The notes: generated by a model from the sequence alone, not told the origin. A DNA stretch of 64,000 nt from JBEKCP01 sp049509515 (GCA_049509515.1 JBEKZV010000013.1:62001-126000); one strand, 5' to 3'; positions 23,698 to 34,704 are shown, counted from the stretch's first letter. Made by a program: numbers and translations.

Positions 23698-24566
23698 TGT
23701 TCCTGTGGTGCATTCCCAACCGGTTGCTCAGGTACGCGGCCAGCGCGGCGTCCAGGGGCTGGCTCGTGCGCAGCAGGGCGTAGTCGATGCTGTGCCGGCT
23801 GCAGCCCCGCTGGACTTCCTCCAGGTATTCGCCCAGGGCCCGCAAATAGCCCTCGCGCAGCGCGCGGGGGTTGCAGCGGAGGATGTCGGGCGATTCGAGG
23901 CCCTCGAACCGCGTCGGGCCGTTGAAGGGGAAGTCCAGCTCGTCGTCGTCCAGCACGTGGAACACCATGACGTCGTGGCCCCGGCTCCGCAGGAGTTTCA
24001 GGCCGCGGAACAAACCGTCGCGCGGAGCCAGGAGGTCCGAGACCAAGAGCATCATGCCCCGCCGTGGATAGGTCTCGGCCGCCTCGCGGAGGATCGGCAG
24101 GAGGTCGGTCTTGTCGCGGGGCTGGCTCAGGTCCATGGCCTGGAGGATCGAGTCGAGGTGGTTCCGCCGGGTGCGGAGGGGCACCGCGGTGCGGACCTGG
24201 TTGTCGAAGGCCGTGCAGCCGACGGCGTCCTGTTGGCGCAAGAGCAGGTAGGCCAGGCTGGCGGCGACCGTGCAACCGTACTCGTACTTGTTCATCGGCC
24301 CGCGGCCGTAGCGCATGCTCCCGGAGACGTCCACCAGCAGCACCGCCCGCAGGTTCGTATCCTCCTCGAACTGCTTCACGCAGTAGCGGTCCTGCTTGGC
24401 CCAGACCTTCCAGTCGACGTAGCGCAGGTCGTCGCCGTAGGTGTACTGGCGGTGCTGGCGGAACTCGACCGACTGCCCGAAGTAGGGGCTGCGGTGCATG
24501 CCCGACAAAAACCCCTCGACGACGTGCCGGGCGCGGAGGTCCAACCGCGCGATCCGCTTCATCGCT

Positions 24567-25622
<1,056 letters not shown>

Positions 25623-25876
25623 CAGCTTGGTTCCCTCGCGGTGGTGTGCTGTGGATCGGTGGGGTCGGAGGCCCGCCGGCCGACACGTCCCTGGCGGGTA
25701 CCATGCGCGATCATGCTGCGCACGGTGCGCGACGGTGCCCGGGTCGGCCACCCAGGGGGTACCCGGCGTGGCTTTCCGGCCCGCCATGCCCTTCGTCGCT
25801 CAGGGCGTGCCGCCCAATCGCCAAACTCGTTCTTTCGCGGGCGCCCAAGGGCCCGGGCCAGAGGGCGCCGCCGATG

Positions 25877-26911
25877 CTACCGCTGGTAAATCGGCAGCGT
25901 CCCCCGCTCCAGTTGTAGGATAGTCAGGTTGATCGCCGTTGTATAGACGTGGCCCATGAATCCCTGGTCCCAGCAGCCTTCCTGGTTAGCCGTACTGAGG
26001 ATCTGGGCGTAGACCTTGTCGCGGTAGTTCTCCCACTTCTTTCCCCCCTCCCGGTACAGGACCTGGGAGTAATAGTAGTGGGCGTAGTGCCAGTGGCCGG
26101 AGTTGTCGCGGGTCAGGTCGCTGAAATTCTGCTCGCAGTATTTCAACATTTTGGGGACGAACTTGTCGTCGTAGTCGCCGGCGTTGAACAGGCAGGCGAT
26201 GGCCGCGGCCGTGATGGGGGGACGGCCCCCCCCGCCACTCTTCGAGCTGTAGCGGACGCCGCCGTCCGACCCCGTGCCGTCGCGAATGTACTTGACCGCC
26301 TTGTCGATGATTTCCTTGGGCACCGGGATGCCGGCATTGCGGCAGCCGCGGAGCCCCTGGACCTGGGTGATGGTGGTCGAGCCCTCGTCGAAGTCGCCGC
26401 CGTCCTTGGCGCTGACGTAGCCCCAGCCGCCGGCCGTAGTCTGAGCCCGGCCGGTGAATTCCACCGCCTTCTTCAGGGCCTCGACCAGTTCCTTGCGGCG
26501 GTCCAGGTCCTCCTCCTCGCCCAGCACCTGGGACAGGAACAGCATCGAAAACCCGTGCCCGTAGGTGTAGCGGTCGTCGTGCAGGGGGTCGCCGATCAGG
26601 CCGTTCTTGCAGCAACGGCTCATGAGGTAATCGACCGCCTTGCGAATGTTGGGAGCATACTTGCCCTGCATGGTGGTCGAGCCCTCGCACAACAGGGCCG
26701 TGGCGGCCAGGGCGGTCATGGTGGTCGGGTAGCGACCTTCCTGGGCGGACCAGTGGCCCAATCGCGACTGGTGTGCGGCCAGCCAATCGAGGCCGCGGGT
26801 GACGGCCCGATTGACGTCGCTTTCCTTCGTGCCGGCCCGGGCCAGCGACGGCACGAGCAGCACCGCGGCCATCAGGCAGGTGACCGCCGACACGGCTGGA
26901 TTTCTCATCAT
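25877..26911 (-). CDS. Exported prenyltransferase/squalene-oxidase-repeat protein (344 aa)
   Basis: A signal peptide (MMRNPAVSAV, hydrophobic core, cleavage near ARAG) precedes an alpha/alpha-toroid of the terpene-cyclase/prenyltransferase type. The repeats carry QW-like elements (AAHQSRLGHWSAQEGRY, AQTTAGGWGY) and aromatic Y-G-H-G-F segments. The DxDD motif of squalene-hopene cyclase is not seen, so a catalytic cyclase is unlikely. Such proteins are common beside planctomycete MoxR clusters. 254 bases of gene-free sequence separate it from moxR, so it may be the first gene of the transcript or a separate unit. Confidence 0.82.
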   Translation of the reverse strand: MMRNPAVSAVTCLMAAVLLVPSLARAGTKESDVNRAVTRGLDWLAAHQSRLGHWSAQEGRYPTTMTALAATALLCEGSTTMQGKYAPNIRKAVDYLMSRCCKNGLIGDPLHDDRYTYGHGFSMLFLSQVLGEEEDLDRRKELVEALKKAVEFTGRAQTTAGGWGYVSAKDGGDFDEGSTTITQVQGLRGCRNAGIPVPKEIIDKAVKYIRDGTGSDGGVRYSSKSGGGGRPPITAAAIACLFNAGDYDDKFVPKMLKYCEQNFSDLTRDNSGHWHYAHYYYSQVLYREGGKKWENYRDKVYAQILSTANQEGCWDQGFMGHVYTTAINLTILQLERGTLPIYQR

Positions 26912-27129
26912 GGCATTGTACTCCTTGCTCGGGATGATCCTCTGCCTTGCGTCCTTGCGAAATCGCCTCTAGCCCCGGGTCCACCGGGGATGGACAACCC
27001 CACTTCCCGCGAGGTATACAACCCCCCCGACAAACGCGACGGCTACCCCTAATACTTGTCAGCCTTGCCCGAAAGGTTCAGCAGACCCCCCGCGGGATGT
27101 GTACGGTTCGCCGCCCACTGCCCCTGGGC

Positions 27130-30100
27130 TCACTGCTCATCTTCCTCGTCCGAGCCCGGGATTCTTATGGGAACGGCTTGCTCCAGGGCGTGCTGCAAGG
27201 CGTCGGTGATCCGGCCCGGCGGCTTCCTCGGGGGCAGCTTGGCGGTGATCGGCTTGTCAGTGAACGTCAGGACGACGCTACCGCTCGGGGGCCGGCCACC
27301 GCCGTACATCCGCAGCTCGACGGTCTTCTGGTCGGCGTTGCCCACCACGTCGAAGACCATCGATGGGTTGTCGGTCTCCCTATCATACACGATGCGGCCG
27401 GTCCGCCGGTCGATCACCTGGACCCAAGTTTTCGCCGTCCACGTCTGGACTGGGCCGTTGGCCCGCCGCTCGTGTTTCTGGCTGCCCAGGATCAGGGCGG
27501 GCAGGCGGGCGGGCTGGCTCAGGAGCAGGTGTTGTCCCTCGATCGTGACGGGGGCGGGCCACTGGGGCTTTCCCTGCTCGTCCAGCGCGAAGAGCCGGCC
27601 GTAGTCGACCGCCTGGTAGAGCATCCCTTGCAGTGCCTGGATCGACTGGTTGTTGCTCCGCCGCGGCGCTCTGCGGGTCTCGTGCGCCACCACGAAGTAC
27701 TGGTCGCCAAGGTGGAGCACTGTCAGCGCGGCCAGGGTGGGTTGTACCCGGACTGGGACCGGCGCGATCCCGGGCAGGAGCGGGGCTTGTGCCGGAACCG
27801 GGGCTGGCCCGATCGCGGGTAGGAGCGGAGCTTGCGCCGGAACCGGGACCGGCGCGACCGCGGGTAGGAGCGGGGGTGCCGGTTCGGGTTGGTTGGGTCG
27901 CCCTAGGACTTTGACTGGGGCGACCGGAGCCGGCACGGGCGGGGGCTGCAACTGGAGGTTGGTGTCGGCAATCGTGCGGCCGTCCGGCAGGCCCAGCAGG
28001 ACGAAATGCCCGTCCGGCTGGAGCACCCCGACAGCCTCCCCGCCCACCAGCGAGGCCCGCGCCCCGGCGGTGAACGTCCGGCTCCAGCGGCGTTCGGCCG
28101 CGGCGGTCTCTTGCCAGGGGTCCAGCAGGGTCAATTCCGCCCCGGTGGGCTCGGTATCCCAGAGCAGGACGTAGCGGCCGATCGTCGCCATGCCGGTTTC
28201 CTGGAACACGTTGCGAACGTTCCGGTCCGGCCGGACGCCCCCGAAGGGGTCGCCGTTCTTGGGGAAAGGCACTGTCCGCTTGCCGAGCAACTGGCCGTCC
28301 AGCGCCCGGAGCACCATCGCCTCCCGCCGCTGCGGCAGTTCCGCGGTGGCGGAGTATGCGGGGGCGGAGTATGCGTACGGGTTCGGCGTGGCCGGCCGCC
28401 AGGGGAGCAGCACGAAAATGTATTGCTCGTCGCCAAAGACCTCGCAGCCCGCCGGCAAATCCTCCCGCACCCAAAGCGTCTGGCCGGTTACGGGATCGAC
28501 CACTTCGAGGCTCGAAAACCGCACGAACGCGACGTAGCGGCTGGTGACGGGCCCCAGCGGGGTCATGTTGAAGGAGAACTGCTGGACCGGAAACGCCCCC
28601 CAGGCATTCAGCTCCCCCGCGTCGCCGGGATCGGTCAGGTCCTCGCTCCAGAGCACTTTGTGCGCGGCGCCGGAGACACCCAGCGGATCGAGCGCGAAGA
28701 TCCGCGTGCCCATCGCTACCAGGAGCAGGTGCCCCTGGGTCCTGGCCAGGTAGTTGGGGTTGTAGGAGTTGATGGCGAATCGCGTGTGGTGGTTGTCTTC
28801 GGTCAACGGCACTTCCCAGCAGGTCTGGCCCAGGCCGTTGGTGCCGCTCACCATCTGCCGGTTCTGGTCCTGGCCGAATCGCAGGCTGGTGTCGGCGAAG
28901 AACGGTCCCGAATCGGGGTCCAGCGGCATGCCGAATCGTCCGAAGACCAGGCCGCGGGCGTCGGCGGCGCGGCCCGGCTTGACTTCGACCTCGCCGGCGG
29001 GCCAGGCGGAAGGGGGCCGCAGCTCGCTGCGGACCGGGGCGTCGGCCGGCAGCTCCGACACCCACTGCCGGCCGGTCTTGCCGTCGCGGCAGACCACGTC
29101 GCCGTACCGCTCGGCGAGGGATCGGTAGCAGGCGGCTTCCGCGGCGATGGGGCGCCCCGCGAGGCGGAACAATTCGGCCAGCTCTACCAGTGCGGCTGCC
29201 GACGCCGCGCGGTCCTCTTGCGGGTGCTCGGCCAGAAGGAGCATCTCGGCCTCCAGCAACCCGTCGGCCTTGGCCAGTCGCCGGACCAGCTCGCGGCGGG
29301 CCTCCGCCCCGGCCGCCGGGGCACCCGCGCGCGGGTCGCCGAAACACTGGACGAACCGCCGCAGGGGCAACAGGCCTTCGGCCGCCAAGGCCGCGCGGAG
29401 CCGTGGCTCCAGGGCCCGGTCGATCTCGGCCTTCGCCGCCGGAGGGCCTTCGCGGCGAATCGCCGCCAATTCCGCCCGGATCCAGCAGTCCCGGCGGACC
29501 CGCAGCGACCGCTCGACCCGCTCGACCGGCCACGCGGCCGTGTCGAGGTCCGCCAGCTTCAGGCAATGCGCAATCGCGCGGCTCCAATCGCCCTGGCGGC
29601 GGAACCCGGCGGCCATCAGCCGGAGAAACTCCGCCCGCTGGCCGGCGGCGTCCAAGAGCGGCTCGATTTCCGCGGCCTGTTTGCTGTAGGCGGCGAACTG
29701 CTCGCGGAGGCCCTCCAAGAGGGCGTCGCGGAGCAGCTCGCGGGCCTGTAGGCCCAAGTCGCCGTCCCGATCCGCCTCGTAGGCACGGCGGAACTGGGCT
29801 ACCGCCTCCTCCCGCTTGCCCTCCTCCAAGAGCACCTCGCCGCGCAGGCTAAGCGCCTTGGCGTCATCGGGATTGACGGCCAGCCGTTGGCGGATTTCTT
29901 CTCGGGCCACGTCCGCCTGGTAGAACGCCTCCAGGCCGTCGAGTCCCTGCGAGAGGATCCACCCGCGGTAGCAGACCAGATTGCCGGGCACGTAGCCCTT
30001 GCGGGACTTGACCACCTGCGCCACTGCGCCGCGGTCCAGGTCGATCGCCACGACTTCGGCGCTGCTGGTGGGCAGGAAGTAGCGATTGCCGCTGTAGAAG

Positions 30101-32199
30101 CCGCGGCCGCTGGGCCTGGCCCCGTCCGCCAGCGCGATCTTCCGGCCGTCCCAGGCGGGCTTGCCGTCCGCCAAGCGGATCGCCCGCACGTGCCCGGTCC
30201 CCGCCAGTACGGCTGCGCCCCGATGGACGCAAGCCAGGTAGAGGTCGTCCTGGCGGGGCACGGGCGGCCAGGCCGGCTGCCCGTCGGCCAGGTTGAGGCA
30301 GAACAAGGCGTCGGTCTCCGGGGGAGTCAAGAGCACGCGCCCTTCGACCACCGTGGCGGCGGAATCCAACCACCTCGGTACCAGCGGCATGCCCGGCGTG
30401 TTACGCACCTGAAAGAGCATCTGCTGCCGGTTGGGATCGACGGGGCCCGGGGCGTGGGGGTAGCGGTAGCCCCACAACAACTCCCGCGTGGCCAGGTCCA
30501 CGGCCACGACGGAATTGGCGCCGGTGGGGCAGACGAGGATGCCGTTGGCGTACGAGGGGGAGACGCCCGCCAGCCGCCGCAGCACATCCTGGCTGACGCC
30601 CTGCTCGACCATCGTCAACTGCTGTGACCAGAGAAGGTCACCGGTGGCCGCCTCGAGGGCCATCAGGCGGATTTCGTCCCGGACCTCGGCCAGCACGTAG
30701 AGCTGCTCGCGAAGCGGCAGCGGGGCACCCAGGAAGAAGGTCCCGTTCTGGCGGAGCGAGAGCGAGCCGGACGCCCCCCCCAGTTCCCACTTGAGCTTGC
30801 CGGTGCGGATGTCGTGGGCGGCCAGGCGGTTGGACGGCCCGTGGGCGGCCGCATCCGAACGGTTCCCCGCCGCATTGAACACTACCACGCCCATGTGCGG
30901 ATAGCTCCTCACGCCCGAGCCCAGGTCCTCCAGGCTGAAGACCAGCCGGCCGTCGCTGGAAAGCGTGCCGTAGGCGGCATCGTCCCAGATCCGCTGCCCC
31001 AACGCCGCCCAGCGCATCGGCACGGGGTTGCCCTGGCCGAACGGGTCCACCTGGTTGCGGGCTTCCAACTTTTCGGTCGGGTCGTCGGCCGGGACGTCCC
31101 ACTTCCGGCTGCCCTCGGTGGCGAAGTCGACGGCCAGGAGCTTGCGGACGGTCCGCGTCAGGACGAGGTCGCCGACCACCAGGGGGTGGATCGACGGGAT
31201 CAGCACCACGCCATGCCGTCGGTACCTCTGCTGGAGCTGCTGCAAAGGGCCATCGGCGCCGGCATCGTCATCGGTCACGGGGACGCGCCATTTCATGCTC
31301 AAGAGCGGGGCGCCGCCGGCGGTGGCGGCGTTTCGCGCGGGATCGCCGCGGAACATGGTCCAGCGCTCGGACTGGACGGCGGGCTCGGCGCGCGGCGTAC
31401 CCGCCAGCCGGCCCAGCCAGTCGGCCGCCTCCGCCTCGGAGGCGAACCAGCCGACCGGCTGCCCGCCGATCGACAGGGCAAGCCTGGGATGCCGCTGGCG
31501 GAGCGCCACCAGGATCCCCGCGGCCTCCTTCGGCATCCCGGCCTGCAACGCGCCGTTGGCGGCCGCCAACGACAACGCCGGCTCGAACCGATCGCCCGCC
31601 TCCGGCACGTCCAACAGCCGCTTGAGCGTCAGCAGGGCCGCCAGCGGCGAGCCGTGGTCCAAGTGCCACAGGCCCAGCAAGAAGGTCGCCTCGTAGCCGC
31701 CCTGCGTGTGGAAGTACCGGCCGGACACCTGGGCCAGCCCGCTGGAATCGCCCGTGCCCAGCGACCGTTGGAACATGGCGCGGGCGTCGGCCCCCGCGCG
31801 GATTTCATACAGATCGCGCCCCTCGCGCGGCATCCAGCCGATCAACTGCCGGGCCTCCGCTTTCAGGCCGCGATAGATGGGCTTCTTGCGATCGGGCTGG
31901 AAGAAGTAGTCTTCGCCGCCCCGGAGGATGTCGCCGAGGCCTTCGAGGGCCTCACCGTAACGGCCCTGGCCGATGGCCTCCCGCGCGCGGTTGAGCTGCT
32001 GGAGCGTGGCACGATCCGGAACGGCGAAAGTGTTCTCCGCCGCCACCGGTTCGTCGCCATCCGCCGAAGTCCCCGGCGGCTGGACGAGCCTCGGCCGGAA
32101 CAACTGGGCGGCCAAGGGCTGGGCCGCCGGGCCGATCCACACCAGCCACGCCACCCAACCCAAGGCTGAAGCCCGCAAGGCCCCTCTCCGCCCATCCAT
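27130..32199 (-). CDS. Giant TPR plus PQQ-propeller exported protein (1689 aa)
   Basis: A signal peptide (about 1-31, ending LAAQ) leads into a TPR-like helical part (about 60-250), one beta-propeller with PQQ-like blades (about 285-780), a long helical TPR region (about 780-1100, 'LSLRGEVLLEEGKREEAVAQF'), a second propeller (about 1120-1430), three 15-residue Pro/Ala repeats (LLPAVAPVPVPAQAP type, near 1443-1488) and a closing propeller-like part. The length is far beyond usual BamB-like proteins. It may act as an envelope scaffold. Nothing suggests an enzyme. The gap to the next gene on the same strand (26911) is 218 bases and shows no clear feature. Confidence 0.8.
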   Translation of the reverse strand: MDGRRGALRASALGWVAWLVWIGPAAQPLAAQLFRPRLVQPPGTSADGDEPVAAENTFAVPDRATLQQLNRAREAIGQGRYGEALEGLGDILRGGEDYFFQPDRKKPIYRGLKAEARQLIGWMPREGRDLYEIRAGADARAMFQRSLGTGDSSGLAQVSGRYFHTQGGYEATFLLGLWHLDHGSPLAALLTLKRLLDVPEAGDRFEPALSLAAANGALQAGMPKEAAGILVALRQRHPRLALSIGGQPVGWFASEAEAADWLGRLAGTPRAEPAVQSERWTMFRGDPARNAATAGGAPLLSMKWRVPVTDDDAGADGPLQQLQQRYRRHGVVLIPSIHPLVVGDLVLTRTVRKLLAVDFATEGSRKWDVPADDPTEKLEARNQVDPFGQGNPVPMRWAALGQRIWDDAAYGTLSSDGRLVFSLEDLGSGVRSYPHMGVVVFNAAGNRSDAAAHGPSNRLAAHDIRTGKLKWELGGASGSLSLRQNGTFFLGAPLPLREQLYVLAEVRDEIRLMALEAATGDLLWSQQLTMVEQGVSQDVLRRLAGVSPSYANGILVCPTGANSVVAVDLATRELLWGYRYPHAPGPVDPNRQQMLFQVRNTPGMPLVPRWLDSAATVVEGRVLLTPPETDALFCLNLADGQPAWPPVPRQDDLYLACVHRGAAVLAGTGHVRAIRLADGKPAWDGRKIALADGARPSGRGFYSGNRYFLPTSSAEVVAIDLDRGAVAQVVKSRKGYVPGNLVCYRGWILSQGLDGLEAFYQADVAREEIRQRLAVNPDDAKALSLRGEVLLEEGKREEAVAQFRRAYEADRDGDLGLQARELLRDALLEGLREQFAAYSKQAAEIEPLLDAAGQRAEFLRLMAAGFRRQGDWSRAIAHCLKLADLDTAAWPVERVERSLRVRRDCWIRAELAAIRREGPPAAKAEIDRALEPRLRAALAAEGLLPLRRFVQCFGDPRAGAPAAGAEARRELVRRLAKADGLLEAEMLLLAEHPQEDRAASAAALVELAELFRLAGRPIAAEAACYRSLAERYGDVVCRDGKTGRQWVSELPADAPVRSELRPPSAWPAGEVEVKPGRAADARGLVFGRFGMPLDPDSGPFFADTSLRFGQDQNRQMVSGTNGLGQTCWEVPLTEDNHHTRFAINSYNPNYLARTQGHLLLVAMGTRIFALDPLGVSGAAHKVLWSEDLTDPGDAGELNAWGAFPVQQFSFNMTPLGPVTSRYVAFVRFSSLEVVDPVTGQTLWVREDLPAGCEVFGDEQYIFVLLPWRPATPNPYAYSAPAYSATAELPQRREAMVLRALDGQLLGKRTVPFPKNGDPFGGVRPDRNVRNVFQETGMATIGRYVLLWDTEPTGAELTLLDPWQETAAAERRWSRTFTAGARASLVGGEAVGVLQPDGHFVLLGLPDGRTIADTNLQLQPPPVPAPVAPVKVLGRPNQPEPAPPLLPAVAPVPVPAQAPLLPAIGPAPVPAQAPLLPGIAPVPVRVQPTLAALTVLHLGDQYFVVAHETRRAPRRSNNQSIQALQGMLYQAVDYGRLFALDEQGKPQWPAPVTIEGQHLLLSQPARLPALILGSQKHERRANGPVQTWTAKTWVQVIDRRTGRIVYDRETDNPSMVFDVVGNADQKTVELRMYGGGRPPSGSVVLTFTDKPITAKLPPRKPPGRITDALQHALEQAVPIRIPGSDEEDEQ

Positions 32200-32626
32200 C
32201 CCGCAGCTCCTGTTCCGGTCAGGCGGGCCTAAAGTGTTTAACTCTTTATATACTAGAAGATTCTGACCCCATTGACAAGCATTGGGCCTACCCTCGGACG
32301 TATTCGTGGTACCCGGCGGCGCTTATTGCCCAGACCGGAACGCGGGGTCGAACCGCCGGTCTACAGGGTGTCCAGTTGGGGTGGCGCGGCAGCCGGTTTG
32401 GGGTGTTTTGGCCCGGGCGGCGGCGGCCGACCGGCAGCGAGAGGGCCAAGAAACGGCCGGAAAATCCGGGTCCGGCCCCCCGCGGAGCCGTTTTTTCTCG
32501 AAATTCCGGGCGTTTTTGTCCCCGGGAGGCTTGCATTCTTCCGAAAACAGGCTTTAATCATCGAGTCCCGATTCGGGACACATCTACCCCCATTCACCCA
32601 GAAACCCGCATGGAGGGTCTTTGACC
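32200..32626. other. Intergenic region upstream of the HU-like gene
   Basis: 427 bases between divergent genes. The part near the giant gene is AT-rich (AGTGTTTAACTCTTTATATA at 32235-32254), likely its promoter zone. The middle is GC-rich with no gene seen on either strand. The right end has the HU promoter and ribosome-binding site (GGAGGG at 32612-32617). Confidence 0.6.
32531..32558 (+). promoter_or_regulatory. Predicted promoter of the HU-like gene
   Basis: -35 TTGCAT (32531-32536), 16-base spacer, -10 TTTAAT (32553-32558). The mRNA would have a leader of about 60 bases before the ATG at 32627. Confidence 0.5.
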
Positions 32627-32947
32627 ATGGCAAAAGCTGCCAAGAAAGCTCCGAGTAAGACCGAGGTCCTCGCCAACATCGCCGCCGCGACCGACGTCGC
32701 CAAGAAAGACGTGGCCAAAGTGTTCGACGCCCTGGCCGTCGAGATCAAGAAGAGCCTCGGCACCCGCGGCCCCGGCCTGTTCACGATCCCCGGCCTGGTG
32801 AAGATCGAGAAGAAGAAGGTCCCCGCACGCCCCGCGCAGAAGAACTGGCTCAACCCGTTCACCAAGCAACTGGAAGACCGGCCCGCCAAACCGGCGAGCG
32901 TCAAGGTCAAGGTCCGGGCCCTCAAGAACCTCAAGACCATGGTCTGA
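32627..32947 (+). CDS. HU/IHF-family DNA-binding protein, planctomycete variant (106 aa)
   Basis: A small basic histone-like protein that binds and bends DNA. The N-terminus (MAKAAKKAPSKTEVLANIAA) and the helical half ('DVAKKDVAKVFDALAVEIKKSL') follow the HU fold, with 'FTIPGLVKIEKKKVPAR' as the first beta segment. The usual arm motif (RNPQTGE) is replaced by KNWLNPFTKQLEDRPAK, and the C-terminus is longer. The ATG at 32627 is preferred over a TTG six bases upstream because of the GGAGGG site 9 bases before it. Confidence 0.88.
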   Translation: MAKAAKKAPSKTEVLANIAAATDVAKKDVAKVFDALAVEIKKSLGTRGPGLFTIPGLVKIEKKKVPARPAQKNWLNPFTKQLEDRPAKPASVKVKVRALKNLKTMV

Positions 32948-32980
32948 CCAGCGGCGATCGATCCTCTGTGCGTCCGGGGT

Positions 32981-33000
32981 CCCACGGCGGCGGCCGTGGG
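32981..33000 (+). terminator. Hairpin after the HU-like gene
   Basis: Arms CCCACGG / CCGTGGG with a CGGCGG loop, within a longer GC-rich stem. No U-tract follows, so a terminator role is only possible. Confidence 0.35.
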
Positions 33001-33060
33001 CTCCGGGCGGTAGAGGCCCTGCAGAGATCGATCTCGCCGTCGTTCGACCTCGTCTAAATG

Positions 33061-33167
33061 GTACGGTGGGTCGAGCGCAGCGAGCCCCACCAACGGCAAT
33101 TCAAACCGTCCCTGGTGGGGAATTCAAACCGTCCCTGGTGGGGCTCGCTGCGCTCGACCCACCCTAC
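33061..33167. repeat. Second copy of the GTGGGTCGAG palindrome, with internal duplication
   Basis: Arms 33061-33092 and 33136-33167 match the element at 2091-2173. Inside, a 23-base unit (AATTCAAACCGTCCCTGG...) is duplicated directly (33098-33120, 33121-33143). It ends 3 bases before the maf stop codon (33171). Confidence 0.85.
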
Positions 33168-33170
33168 ACT

Positions 33171-33767
33171 CTACGAACTCCCGCGGAGCATCTCGGAGAG
33201 CAGTTCCAGCGGCAGCCCGACCACGTTCGACTCGCTGCCCTCGATCACGTGGACCCAGCCGAGGCGGTCTTGGTATCCGAACGCTCCGGCCTTGCCCTGC
33301 CACTGCCCGCCGGAGAGGTACTCGTCGATTTGTGCGCTGCTGAGCGGGTCCATGCGGAGCGTGGTCACGGCCACGCGGACCTGTGGATGGCCGCCGGGCA
33401 CTGCCCACAGGCAAAGGCCGCTCAGCACGCGGTGTTCCCGGCCGCGGAGCGCTTCGAGCATTTGCCGCGCGTCCTGCCGGCCGGCGGGTTTGCCGAGGAT
33501 CCGGCCGCCGCACTCCACCACCGTGTCGCAGCCCAGCACCAGCCCGCGATCAATCCGCCGGGCAACGTCGGCGGCCTTCGAGCAAGCCAACCGGGCGACC
33601 ATCTCCGCCGGGCCCTCGTCGTTGGGCCCGGGTAGCCCTTGGGTGCCCTCGGCCGCGTCCGACGGCGGGATCACCGCGAACTGGTAACCCGACGCCGCCA
33701 ACAACTCGCGACGCCGTGGCGAGCGGCTCGCCAAAATGAGGCGCGGATGACTCGCGTGGCCTGGCAT
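33171..33767 (-). CDS. maf: Maf-like nucleoside triphosphate pyrophosphatase (198 aa)
   Basis: A house-cleaning enzyme that hydrolyses non-canonical or modified nucleotides (Maf/YhdE family). The signature LASRSPRRRELL lies near the N-terminus, followed by GLVLGCDTVVECGGRILGKP with the catalytic Asp and the K of the ILGKP loop. The ATG at 33767 gives the family's usual length (about 195-200). The longer frame upstream (to 33818) has no family similarity. It is convergent with the HU-like gene, with a palindrome between them. Confidence 0.9.
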   Translation of the reverse strand: MPGHASHPRLILASRSPRRRELLAASGYQFAVIPPSDAAEGTQGLPGPNDEGPAEMVARLACSKAADVARRIDRGLVLGCDTVVECGGRILGKPAGRQDARQMLEALRGREHRVLSGLCLWAVPGGHPQVRVAVTTLRMDPLSSAQIDEYLSGGQWQGKAGAFGYQDRLGWVHVIEGSESNVVGLPLELLSEMLRGSS

Positions 33768-33847
33768 ACGGGGCTCCGGGGCGCGGGTCCTTGGCACCGC
33801 GAAACCTGGAACGTACAATGCGCCGGCCGAATCTGCAAGCGGCCTCC

Positions 33848-33914
33848 CCTCTCAAATCCAAAATCTCAAATCCCAAAATCCACAATCGGAAATCCGAAAT
33901 CTCAAGTCCCTTCG
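33848..33914. repeat. Degenerate AAATCCC-type array
   Basis: An irregular run of AAATCC/CAAAATC/GAAATC units just before the GTG start of the pseudouridine synthase. Lower GC than the genes around it. Related to the heptamer arrays at 23648, 38071, 38854 and 54061. Confidence 0.6.
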
Positions 33915-33917
33915 CCC

Positions 33918-34685
33918 GTGACACCTGCCCTGGAAGTGCTCTACGAAGACAATCACCTGCTGGCCGTGAACAAGCCGGCGGGCTTGCCGACGATGGGCAC
34001 GCCGGGCGACCGGCCGACCCTCTTGGCACTGGCGAAGGAGTACATCAAACAGAAATACCGGAAGCCCGGCAACGTCTACCTGGGCGTGATGAGCCGGTTG
34101 GACGCTCCGGTGACCGGCGTGGTGCTATTGGCCCGGACCTCGAAGGCCGCCCGCCGACTAACCGAGCAGTTCCGGACCCACACTGCGGGGAAGACTTACC
34201 GGGCGTTGGTCGAGGGGGCGATCGAGCCGCCCGCGGGACGGTACGTCGACTGGCTCGCCGAGGACCAACGGCACCGGCGGATGCACGTCGTCGGTCCCGA
34301 GCAGGCCGAGCGCGATGCGCACAATTCGGCTGGTGCCCGCACTGAACCGGAGACCCTCGGGGGCCCGGCTGCGGGAGGGCAACGGGGGGAGCGGTCCACG
34401 GCCAAGGAGGCCCGGCTGGCTTACCGGCGTTTGGCGTTGGTGGGGGGTTCTTCGCTCTTGGAGGTCGATCTTCAGACGGGGCGGAAGCACCAGATCCGCC
34501 TGCAACTGGCCTACCACGGCCACCCGGTGGTAGGCGACCGCAAGTATGGCAGCCGCTTGCGGTTCCCGCTGGGGATCGCCCTGCACGCCTGGCGATTGGT
34601 GGTCGTCCATCCGGTGGGTGGCCAGCGGGTGGACCTGGAGGCCCCGCTGCCACAGACCTGGCCCGACGCTTGCCGCCTTTTCTAA
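33918..34685 (+). CDS. RluA/RluD-family pseudouridine synthase (255 aa)
   Basis: Converts uridine to pseudouridine in RNA, probably 23S rRNA. The catalytic Asp62 lies in MSRLDAPVTGVVLLA, the family's H/G-R-L-D motif with Ser in place of the first residue. Other family parts seen are VNKPAGLPTM (18-27) and the C-terminal TGRKHQIRLQL motif with the Arg and Gln. There is no S4 domain, as in RluA. The GTG at 33918 is the first start after the repeat array; the frame is open further up but with repeat-derived sequence. Confidence 0.88.
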   Translation: MTPALEVLYEDNHLLAVNKPAGLPTMGTPGDRPTLLALAKEYIKQKYRKPGNVYLGVMSRLDAPVTGVVLLARTSKAARRLTEQFRTHTAGKTYRALVEGAIEPPAGRYVDWLAEDQRHRRMHVVGPEQAERDAHNSAGARTEPETLGGPAAGGQRGERSTAKEARLAYRRLALVGGSSLLEVDLQTGRKHQIRLQLAYHGHPVVGDRKYGSRLRFPLGIALHAWRLVVVHPVGGQRVDLEAPLPQTWPDACRLF

Positions 34686-34704
34686 ACCGGGTTAACGTAA
34701 AAGG

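Noticed and set aside
21292..23925. Open frame of 877 residues on the plus strand
   Set aside because: Antisense shadow of the BatA-like gene.
25623..25876. Possible regulatory RNA before moxR
   Set aside because: Only weak similarity to 21285-21325 and no convincing fold; left as unassigned intergenic sequence.
32948..33060. Rho-independent terminator with U-tract
   Set aside because: A hairpin exists but no U-tract follows; kept only as a low-confidence feature.
33639..33917. N-terminal extension of the RluA-type gene
   Set aside because: The extra codons come from the maf antisense and a repeat array; the GTG at 33918 fits the family.
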